The notes under the pieces were generated by a model. The model had not been told where the DNA came from. It saw only the letters and a program-made list of their open reading frames with translations, and did not search any database. From JBJXFK01 sp046155505 (lineage in GTDB: Bacteria; Planctomycetota; Phycisphaerae; UBA1845; Fen-1342): DNA of 34,451 nt. Below are positions 16,087-23,094 of the stretch, one piece after another (position 1 is the first letter of the stretch; each line of letters begins with the position of its first letter). The stretch covers positions 1-34,451 of the forward strand of contig JBJXFK010000239.1 in assembly GCA_046155505.1 (NCBI GenBank), given 5' to 3'. A program made the translations under genes and the position numbers.

Positions 16087-17265
16087 ATGCGCGTCGCAAT
16101 GGATGATCGCCCGCTGCACAAAACGCTCACGGGCGTCGGGAATTACATTGCGCAGCTACTTCTGCATGTGCCGACGGTCGCGAGCGATGTGCAATTCGAA
16201 CCGTTTCTGTGCAAGAACGTGAAACGCATCGCATGGCAAGCGGTGCTCGACAAGCACGCGGCGGCGAGCAGCGCGCCGCGGGTCGCGTTGGCGACGTCGA
16301 CCACCACGTCGAAGCCCACGCATCCCGAGCGTCGACCGCCCGCGTGGCTGCGGCGAATCTATCAGGCCGGCTACGGCGTGGCGTTTCGCCTGGCGACGCG
16401 CGGCTGCGACATCTACCACGAGCCGAATCATGTGCCGATACGCTCGCCTTTGCCGACGGTGACGACGATTCACGATCTGTCGGGAATCATCCATCCCGAG
16501 TGGCACCCGGCCGACCGTGTGGCGTGGTACGAACGCGGCTTTGCGCGCGGCGTGCGGCAAACGAGCGTGTTTCTCGCGGCCTCGGAGTTCACCAAGCGCG
16601 AGATGATCACTCATCTTTCGATTCCCGCCGATCGAATTGTTGTGTCGTATCAGGCGGCGCGCGACGCGTTTCGACCGTTGGCGGATGGCGAGCGCGAGGC
16701 GACGCGCGCACGGCTTGCGCTGCCCGCGCGGTTCATGCTGTATGTCGGGACGCTGGAGCCGCGCAAAAATGTCGATGGGCTGCTCGATGCATATGGGCGT
16801 TCGCCGGCGGCGCTGCGGCGAGCGTGTCCGCTGCTGATCGTCGGTGCGTGGGGTTGGAAGGCCGAGGCGATTCGCGCGAAGCTCGCCGATCAGCAGCTCG
16901 CGAGCGACGTGCGGCTGCTGGGATATTTGCACGACCCGGATCTGGCGGCGCTCTATTCGCTCTGTACGGCGTTTGTCTGGCCGACGCGTTACGAGGGATT
17001 CGGTTTGCCGCCGCTGGAGGCGCTGGCTTGCGGGGCGCATGTGATCGTGTCCGATGTCGCGTCGCTGCCCGAGGTCGTGGGCGATGCGGGGGTGCTGTTG
17101 TCGCCGGACGATGTGGAGAGTTGGACAGAAGCGATGCGGGCGGCGGTCGAACAGACGGGCGATGCGGCGGCGGCGGCGCGCGTGCGGGCGCTCGCGCAGG
17201 CGCAGCGGTTTTCGTGGGGTGAATTTGCGCGGCAGACGGTCGCGGCGTATCGCATGGCGAACTGA
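16087..17265 (+). CDS. GT4-family glycosyltransferase
   Basis: This 392-residue cytoplasmic GT-B glycosyltransferase of family 4 probably extends a surface polysaccharide or glycolipid using a nucleotide sugar. Features in order are an N-terminal Rossmann start with a TGVGNY loop (15-20), IYHEPNH (109-115), TIHDLSG (127-133) and the linker strand LYVGTLEPRKN (218-228). The donor-site E-x7-E motif follows, Glu303 to Glu311 (EGFGLPPLE). The sugar and acceptor are not readable. It stands alone between the DinB repeat and the DUF58 gene, with a weak GAGAG before the ATG. Confidence 0.92.
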   Translation: MRVAMDDRPLHKTLTGVGNYIAQLLLHVPTVASDVQFEPFLCKNVKRIAWQAVLDKHAAASSAPRVALATSTTTSKPTHPERRPPAWLRRIYQAGYGVAFRLATRGCDIYHEPNHVPIRSPLPTVTTIHDLSGIIHPEWHPADRVAWYERGFARGVRQTSVFLAASEFTKREMITHLSIPADRIVVSYQAARDAFRPLADGEREATRARLALPARFMLYVGTLEPRKNVDGLLDAYGRSPAALRRACPLLIVGAWGWKAEAIRAKLADQQLASDVRLLGYLHDPDLAALYSLCTAFVWPTRYEGFGLPPLEALACGAHVIVSDVASLPEVVGDAGVLLSPDDVESWTEAMRAAVEQTGDAAAAARVRALAQAQRFSWGEFARQTVAAYRMAN

Positions 17266-17329
17266 ACGCGCAGCAGCGTGCGAATCAGGATTCGTTCCTC
17301 ATCGACTCGCGTTATGATCCGCATCTGAG

Positions 17330-18259
17330 ATGAGCACGCAACCGATCCCCAACTACGTCCGCCGCACCGCCGTGGCGGAAGACAAGACGCTGCTCTCGCC
17401 CGAATTCATGCACAAGCTCGACGCGCTGGAACTCATCAGCCGCAAGATTTTCGCCGGACGCATGAAGGGCGAACGCCGCAGCAAGCGCAAGGGCGAAAGC
17501 GTCGAATTCGCCGATTATCGAAATTATGTGGTGGGCGACGATCTGCGTTTTCTCGACTGGAACGTCTACGCCCGGCTTGAACGGCTGCTGCTGAAGATGT
17601 TCCTTGAAGAGGAAGACCTGAACGTCACGGTGCTGTTTGACGTGTCGAAGAGCATGGACTGGGGCAATCCGAACAAGGCGCTCTATGCCAAGCGCGTCGC
17701 CGCCGCGATCGGATACATCGGACTCGTCAATTACGATCGAGTCAGCCTCTACGGCTTTGGCGACAACCTCGTTCACGAAATGGCGGCGATTCGTGGTCGG
17801 CGCTTCGCATCACAGATGATCAAGTTCCTCGACGGCATCGCGCCGGCGGGACCGAGCAATTTCGCGCTCGCGGCCAAACGCTTCGCCCTGAAACACAAAG
17901 GCAAGGGCGTCGTCATCGTCGTCGGCGACTTCATGGACAAGGGCGGCTTTGCGGATGGGTTGCGCTATCTGCTCGGCTTGCACTGCGATCTGTACGCCAT
18001 TCAGGTGCTCTCGCCGGAAGAAATCGATCCGCCGCTGGTTGGCGATTTGAAGCTGGTCGACGTTGAGGACGAGGACGTCGCGGAGGTGACGATTTCGCAG
18101 CCGCTGCTGAAAAAATACAAGTCGATGCTGACGGCGTATTGCACCGATTTGAAGGATCACTGCACGCGGCGCGGCATCACGTATTTGTTCACGAGCACGA
18201 AGGTGTCGTTTGATACGCTGGTGTTGACGTATTTGCGACAACGCGGATTGGTGCGGTAG
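17330..18259 (+). CDS. DUF58 domain protein, VWA-like
   Basis: This 309-residue protein has the DUF58 signature (VEFADYRNYVVGDDLRFLDWNVYARLERLLLKMF) at about 58-91, followed by a von Willebrand A-like fold with a partial metal-site motif D104-V-S106-K-S108. Such proteins usually sit beside a MoxR AAA+ ATPase and Bat-type VWA proteins and are thought to act in assembly or stress complexes at the membrane. Here no MoxR gene is adjacent in the window, so the partner must be elsewhere. No membrane helix is visible, which marks it as the short soluble form of the family. Confidence 0.9.
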   Translation: MSTQPIPNYVRRTAVAEDKTLLSPEFMHKLDALELISRKIFAGRMKGERRSKRKGESVEFADYRNYVVGDDLRFLDWNVYARLERLLLKMFLEEEDLNVTVLFDVSKSMDWGNPNKALYAKRVAAAIGYIGLVNYDRVSLYGFGDNLVHEMAAIRGRRFASQMIKFLDGIAPAGPSNFALAAKRFALKHKGKGVVIVVGDFMDKGGFADGLRYLLGLHCDLYAIQVLSPEEIDPPLVGDLKLVDVEDEDVAEVTISQPLLKKYKSMLTAYCTDLKDHCTRRGITYLFTSTKVSFDTLVLTYLRQRGLVR

Positions 18260-18616
18260 ATGGAAGTATCGAGTAGCAAATAGCGAGTAGCGAGTTGGGA
18301 TGGATCGACCGCGCGAGGCATTCCGAAGCGGGCGCCGACCGTGAGTGAGTGGGCCTTCGTCGTTTGCGCGGGTCGCTCGGACCGTATCCGTTGTACCTTT
18401 GTTCCATTGTTCCCTTGTTCCCCAATCGCAGCCGAGGGCGGCTGCAGCGCAAGCCGGCAGACCCACTTAGTCTCGAACGGCCGCGCGGCTCCCAATTTCG
18501 ACCAAACTCCGGATTTCGCGCATTTATTGATCCCGCGACGCGCCCTTTCGTGTAATCGACAATGACGGCTTGCTTGAGCGGCCGCGCGGCAGAATCCTCA
18601 AAAAGGGAGAATCACC
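18260..18616 (+). other. intergenic region with repeat-like tracts
   Basis: No gene is credible in these 357 nt. There is a short tandem-like tract (AGTAGCAAATAGCGAGTAGC, near 18273-18292) and a tract of repeated GTTCC units at about 18400-18421. A hairpin, GCAGCC-gagggc-GGCTGC, lies at 18428-18445 and matches the core of repeat module B. At the right end AAGGGAG (18604-18610) is the ribosome-binding site of the next gene. Confidence 0.5.
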
Positions 18617-19601
18617 ATGCGATCGCACAATGTTATCAGCATCGGCGTCGGGCTGGCGCTGGCAGGCAGCGCGCAGCGTGCGTTGGCCCAGGCGTTCAAC
18701 ATCGACTTCCAACCCGCAGGCCAGCCCACGCCCTCGCCGAGCTTTGGCGGAGCGGCGGGACAGTGGGTCGGCATGAGCTTTCCGAACAACCAGGCGCTCA
18801 CCGCTGTAGACGGCGCAACATCTCTCGCGACGATTCGGTTATTCATGCAGGGGGAGCAGAACTGGGCGGGGGTGCCAACCGCGAACACGGGCGACTACGC
18901 GACGCTGCTCGATGACGGGATCATGGCCAACAGCACCCCATGCATCGGTACCACGTTCGTTACCGCGCAACTTACCGGGTATCTCGAACGGCACATACGA
19001 CGTGTATACGTACGCTGCCTGGCCGGTAGCGGCGTGGGGCAGCGCCGATGTGTTCGTATCCGGGAGCGACGACACTCGGCACATCTCCGGCACGATGCCT
19101 GGGGATGCCTTCATCGAGGGTGTGACGCACGCGCTTCATCGCGTGACGATCACCAACGGCGTCATCAACGTCTACATGTACGGGACAGACGCTCCATTCG
19201 ACACGTTTCTCGCGGGCATTCAGGTTGTTCCGGTCAGCCTGACAGGATGTGAACCGACGCAACAGCCGGCGGCTCAGACGGTGTTGAAGGAACAGACGGC
19301 GGTATTCAGTGCGACGGTGGGCGGCGATGTTCGCTCATACCAGTGGCTGAGGGACGGCGTGCCGCTCGCCGACGGGCGCGGCATCAGCGGCGCGACCACG
19401 CCAACGCTTACTCTCACTGAGGCGCGTCCCAGCGACAAAGGCGTGTACTCGCTCCGCTATCGCTGCGGCGGGGAGAACGCGCAGACGACCGGTGCAGCAC
19501 TGAGCGTGATCGATTGCCACGGCGACATCGATGGCGACGGCGACGTTGACCTCAGCGACCTGTCCCAGTTGTTGGGCCGCTTTGGAGCGAGTTGCCTGTA
19601 G
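18617..19601 (+). pseudogene. secreted Ig-like/dockerin protein broken by a frameshift
   Basis: The first frame gives a signal peptide (1-24, ALA-Q) and a secreted domain up to ..TTFVTAQLTG. The same protein clearly continues one base out of frame as GISNGTYDVYTYAAW and onwards. Removing one G from the GGG at 18977-18979 restores one frame of about 327 residues. The second part contains an Ig-like domain (SYQWLRDGVPLADG...SDKGVYSLRYRC) and a single dockerin-like C-terminus (DIDGDGDVDLSDLSQLLGRFG). The intact protein would be exported and surface-bound. The ATG at 18617 has a strong AAGGGAG site. The break may be a real mutation or an assembly error in a short G run; unshifted, translation would end at 19252 with a scrambled Arg/His-rich tail. 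Confidence 0.85.
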
Positions 19602-19736
19602 AAGCGATCCCCGGGCCGAGCCAACCGGCAATAGCAGCACACCGTCGGGCGAGTGAATCAGCCGGCAGGGCTGGTCCACCACACGGCGGCGGACGGGCAC
19701 CGCCCTCCATTGCGAACACGGATTACACTTCGCGTT

Positions 19737-20759
19737 ATGGCCAAGGCGACCAAATCGGCAAAGCCCGCACGCGGCGACACGCGACACGCATTCGTCGTCA
19801 TCTTCGGCGACGAGGAGTTTCGCAAGAGTGCCGCGCTCAGCGACGCGCTGCGCGACCTCATCCCTGCCGACGCCGACCGCGATTTGGTGCTCAGCGAGTA
19901 TGACGGCCAGAAGCACCCCGATTCCGGCGGGCCGTCGGCGGCGGCGGTGTTTGACGATTTGAACACGCTGCCGTTTCTGGCTGATCGGCGCATCGTGGTG
20001 ATTCGCGACGCCGACGCGTTTATCAGTGCCAGCCGCGAGTCGCTTGATCGCTATTGCAACGCCCCCTCGCCGACCGGCACGCTGATTCTGGTTTGCCGCA
20101 GCTTTCCGAAAACGACGCGCATCGCCAAAGCGATCGAGAAGCTGGGCTGCCCGATCGTCGAATGCAAGAAGATGCGTTCGAACGAACTCGTGCCGTTCGT
20201 GCTCGAGCAGGCCCGCGAGCGCGGCAAGCAGATGAACAATCAACTCGCCATGCGGCTGATCGACCTGGTCGGCCCGGATGCGGGCATGTTGCAGAACGAG
20301 GTCGAAAAGCTCGCGATGTACAGCGGCAAGCGTGCGGCGATCACGGATCAGGACATCGACCTGCTCGTCGGACAGTCGCGCGAGGAGCGCATCTTCGCCG
20401 TCATGGACATGGCCGCGATGGGCAAGACCGAGCGGGCGGTGACGATGTGGCACCAGGTGCTCGACAGCGATCCAGCGGCGGTGTTCAAGCTGCTCGGCGG
20501 GCTGGCGTTTTGCGTGCGCAAGTGGATGACGGCGCATGCGATGGTCGCATCGGGCGAGTCGGTGTTCAGTATTGCGCCCAAAGTGCAGATGTGGAATCGG
20601 CATCAGGAACTAGAGCAGATTTTGCGCCGCGTGTCGCCGATGCGCGTGAAGCGCCTGATCGCGACCCTCGCCGAGCTGGATGCCCAAGCCAAGGTCGGAG
20701 CGCGGTCGATAGAAAGCGGCGTGGAGGCCGTGCTGCTGGACATTTGCGGCGCGGCGTAA
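19737..20759 (+). CDS. holA: DNA polymerase III subunit delta
   Basis: This 340-residue protein matches the delta subunit of the DNA polymerase III clamp loader, which opens the beta sliding clamp. The N-terminal AAA+-like region (VVIFGDEEF near 16-24, LPFLADRRIVVIRDADAF near 79-96, TGTLILVCR) lacks a Walker motif, as usual for delta. The middle lid region has NELVPFVLEQAR and LVGPDAGMLQNEVEKLAMY, and the helical C-terminal collar domain carries the EERIFAVMDMAAMGK segment. The ATG at 19737 (MAKATKSAKPARG) is preferred over an upstream one whose extra 28 residues have no family match. It lies 135 nt after the broken dockerin gene, with no obvious ribosome-binding site. Confidence 0.93.
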   Translation: MAKATKSAKPARGDTRHAFVVIFGDEEFRKSAALSDALRDLIPADADRDLVLSEYDGQKHPDSGGPSAAAVFDDLNTLPFLADRRIVVIRDADAFISASRESLDRYCNAPSPTGTLILVCRSFPKTTRIAKAIEKLGCPIVECKKMRSNELVPFVLEQARERGKQMNNQLAMRLIDLVGPDAGMLQNEVEKLAMYSGKRAAITDQDIDLLVGQSREERIFAVMDMAAMGKTERAVTMWHQVLDSDPAAVFKLLGGLAFCVRKWMTAHAMVASGESVFSIAPKVQMWNRHQELEQILRRVSPMRVKRLIATLAELDAQAKVGARSIESGVEAVLLDICGAA

Positions 20760-21074
20760 CGACGCCCAAGGCCGTAAGCTCCGGAGCGTGGCATGGATGC
20801 CGCCCGCCAGCGACATATATTCGATCATTACAGTTCGTCGGATGGGGCAGAGATTCCCCGTCACGGGGAGCATCGGTCTCCGGCCGGTGCGCCACGATCC
20901 CGCACCGGCCACAAAACACGCGAAGTAACGGTGTGGTGCGGGCACTCCGCCCGCACGAGCAAACCGAGCCCCGACCGTAAGGGAGGGGTTTTTTCACGTC
21001 GACACAAAACCCCTTGCTTACGCGCGGGGCTCGGCATCGGCTCGCTGCGCGAGCCGCCGTCGGGCCGGAGGCCG
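20760..21074. other. hairpin-dense intergenic region
   Basis: These 315 nt hold no gene but at least four strong hairpins: GGCCGGTGCG...CGCACCGGCC (20881-20909), GTGCGGGC...GCCCGCAC (20937-20957), the long palindrome at 20964-21034 and GGCTCGC-tgc-GCGAGCC (about 21038-21054). All lie inside the inverted pair described at 20865-21083. Confidence 0.7.
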
Positions 21075-21083
21075 ATGCTCCCC
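20865..21083. repeat. possible MITE-like unit with 21-bp inverted ends
   Basis: The left end (20865-20885) reads GGGGAGCATCGG-T-CTCCGGCC. The right end (21063-21083), read on the minus strand, is GGGGAGCATCGG-C-CTCCGGCC, so 20 of 21 bases match. The pair encloses about 219 bp packed with hairpins. The right end contains the GGAGG and the ATG (21075) used by the following lipoprotein gene. No transposase is encoded. The mobile nature is inferred. Confidence 0.6.
20964..21034 (-). repeat. long imperfect palindrome, second copy of the 7952-8016 family
   Basis: The left arm GAGCCCCGACCGTAAGGGAG with GGGGTTTT can pair with the right arm AAAACCCC and TTGCTTACGCGCGGGGCTC, giving a stem of about 27 bp with few mismatches around a short AT-richer centre. 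The outer sequences match the element at 7952-8016 in reverse orientation. Confidence 0.75.
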
Positions 21084-22406
21084 ATTTTGAGAACGCGTCG
21101 TTGCTTGGAACGAGTGCCCTGTTGCCTCCCGTTACTACTGCTGGCGCTGCTCGCCGGCTGCCAGGGAATGCCGGCGTGGATGCAGCCACAGCAGCCGCAG
21201 ACCAAGCAAGCAGCGCCCGAGCCGAAAGTTGTGGCTGCTTCGCAACCCACATCTAAGCCGACCGACGCACCAGACGAGTTGCTGAACCCGATTCGCGACT
21301 GGGCGGCGAAGATGGCGGCCAAGGCGGCGGCGCGGCGCGGATCGGCGAAATCGGACGATGCGAGAGACGAAGCGCAGCTCGCCGCCGACACGGATCCCGA
21401 AGGTGGCGACGGCGCGGGGCGTTTGCCGCCGCGCGAGCCGGAGCGGATCATCAGTTCGACAGGGCGCGGTTCGCGGCGCTCGGAATCTGCAGGCACGAAC
21501 GCCGATCTCGACATCGAGCCGCTCGCCGGACAGAAACCCGAGCCTGTCGCCGCCGTACCATCTTCGCAACCAACGACCGCGCCGATCGCGCCGACTGTCG
21601 CGTCAAAGCCTCCGACGGTCAGCGGCGTCACCGCGCGAAGCGAGCGCGACTTCGCGATTCAGCGTCGCGCCGGGCAGCCGGACGCGACGGCGCTCAACTC
21701 GCCGGAGAAGGCGACGGTACTGCCGGCGACGTTGCGAGAATTGCTCGACGAATTGCCGGAAGACGCGACAGGAGGCGACCTGCGCGGACAGATTGTGCAG
21801 CGCATCCTGCACGCGGCGGCGGGCGATGCCGACAAGGCCCGCAAGCCGCTGGCGCTGGCGACGCGCGAGCAGCAAACAGTGTGCGGCAGGTTTGTCGATG
21901 CCGTGCTGGCCCTGCGCGAGGTGAACGGCGGTCGGCCCGACGACGAGTTGGCGTCGGTGCTCGCGCCGCTGGCCGAGCTGCGCGAGTCGCTGGCCGCGAT
22001 CGTCGATTTGAAACTGCCGACGATCGAGGTGTGCCGGGCGGTGCGCGGCTTCGGTCAGTATGAGGCGATGACGCCGACGTTTGTCGCCGGGCGCGACAAC
22101 GAGTTTGTGCTCTATGCTGAGGTGAGCGACTTTGTCAGCGAGCGCGGCGAGGATGGCTGGTACAAGTCGGTGTTCGCGTTGAAGGTCGCGGTGCTGAGCC
22201 GGGCGGGCGATGTGGTGCAGGAAGTCGCCGCGCCCGAGATGGTCGATCGCTGCCGCACGCGGCGGCAGGATTGCTTTGTATCGCCGCTGGTTCGCCTGCC
22301 GCGAACGCTTTCGCCGGGCGAGTATGTGGTGAAGGTGACAATCAGTGATAGAATCGGCGAAAAGGTGGCCGAGCGGCAAACGACGATTCGCGTGGTCGAT
22401 CGTTGA
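21075..22406 (+). CDS. predicted lipoprotein of unknown function
   Basis: This 443-residue protein starts with a lipoprotein signal, a hydrophobic LPLLLLALLAGC ending at the lipobox Cys29. A long low-complexity stretch rich in Pro, Gln, Ala, Ser and Arg follows to about residue 190, probably a disordered periplasmic tether. A helical middle region follows (about 200-310). The C-terminal segment (about 320-443) is beta-rich, with FVLYAEVSDFVSE, WYKSVFALKVAVLSRAGDVV and GEYVVKVTISDRI, suggesting an Ig-like fold. I do not recognise the family. The start at 21075 gives the signal peptide; its ATG and GGAGG lie in the end of a repeat. An open frame upstream of it runs through repeat DNA. The stop is followed two bases later by repeat module A. 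Confidence 0.8.
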   Translation: MLPILRTRRCLERVPCCLPLLLLALLAGCQGMPAWMQPQQPQTKQAAPEPKVVAASQPTSKPTDAPDELLNPIRDWAAKMAAKAAARRGSAKSDDARDEAQLAADTDPEGGDGAGRLPPREPERIISSTGRGSRRSESAGTNADLDIEPLAGQKPEPVAAVPSSQPTTAPIAPTVASKPPTVSGVTARSERDFAIQRRAGQPDATALNSPEKATVLPATLRELLDELPEDATGGDLRGQIVQRILHAAAGDADKARKPLALATREQQTVCGRFVDAVLALREVNGGRPDDELASVLAPLAELRESLAAIVDLKLPTIEVCRAVRGFGQYEAMTPTFVAGRDNEFVLYAEVSDFVSERGEDGWYKSVFALKVAVLSRAGDVVQEVAAPEMVDRCRTRRQDCFVSPLVRLPRTLSPGEYVVKVTISDRIGEKVAERQTTIRVVDR

Positions 22407-22407
22407 T

Positions 22408-22511
22408 GTAGGGTGGGCATCGCCCACCATTCGCCGCCGCCGCCGATCGGTCTACAAATGGTGGGCGATGCCCACCCTACTTGTGGAGCAGCCGCCCTCG
22501 GCTGCTTTCTT
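22408..22511 (+). repeat. composite repeat: module A, inverted module A, module B
   Basis: Module A (22408-22430) begins just after the TGA of the lipoprotein gene. A second, inverted copy follows at 22458-22480, separated by 27 nt, and module B (TTGTGGAGCAGCCG-ccct-CGGCTGCTTTCTT core) at 22481-22511. The two A copies can pair with each other to form one large hairpin. The same A-B order is seen at 4616-4699. Confidence 0.85.
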
Positions 22512-22525
22512 GCCAGGAATTGTCA

Positions 22526-23056
22526 TTGATCATTCCGCGTTTCATTCGTCGCTGGTTTCGCAAGCCATATGACGGCCTGCGCCGTTTTCGCGCGGTTGAG
22601 GACGGCCGGTTTTATCGCTGCGGCCAGCCGCGGCCCGAAGAACTTGTGCAACTCATCGACAAACACGGCTTGAAGACGGTCATCGCGCTGCGCGGCAGTC
22701 GCGACAGCGAAGACTCCGCTGCGTGGGAGAGCGAGGAGCGGGCGGCGTGTGAGTCGCGCGGCGTGCGATTCGTGACGCTTCCCTGCAACCACAAAAACCC
22801 GCCGACGCGCGAGCAAGTGGCCGAGTTTCTGTCGATCGTACGCGACGACAAGCAGATGCCCGCGCTCGTACATTGCCGCATCGGCCAGCAACGGACGGGC
22901 ATGTTTTGTGCGCTCTATCGCGTGCATGTGCAAGGCATTTCGCCGGAAGATGCGCTGCGCGAGATGGACGACCTCGGCTTCGACAGCGGCCACCGGCGGC
23001 ACCAGCGGCTGCTGGAAGCGTATGAGCGGTTTGCGCGCGAAGAGTTTCGCGCGTAG
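22526..23056 (+). CDS. dual-specificity/tyrosine phosphatase-like protein
   Basis: This protein of about 176 residues carries the cysteine-phosphatase signature H-C117-R-I-G-Q-Q-R123-T-G (HCx5R), and the typical early block RFYRCGQPRPEELVQLIDKHGLKTVIALRG. The general acid Asp is not obvious in the short loop before the signature. It probably dephosphorylates a protein, phosphoinositide-like or nucleotide substrate. The start is uncertain: no ATG is available. A TTG at 22526, seven bases after AGGA (22515-22518), gives MIIPRFIRRW..., while an upstream TTG at 22481 would encode repeat module B (MWSSRPRLL...), so I prefer 22526. It converges with the Kelch-like gene, 38 nt away. Confidence 0.85.
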   Translation: MIIPRFIRRWFRKPYDGLRRFRAVEDGRFYRCGQPRPEELVQLIDKHGLKTVIALRGSRDSEDSAAWESEERAACESRGVRFVTLPCNHKNPPTREQVAEFLSIVRDDKQMPALVHCRIGQQRTGMFCALYRVHVQGISPEDALREMDDLGFDSGHRRHQRLLEAYERFAREEFRA

Positions 23057-23094
23057 CGATGTCGCCGACTCCCACCGGTTGTATTACCGCGTCG

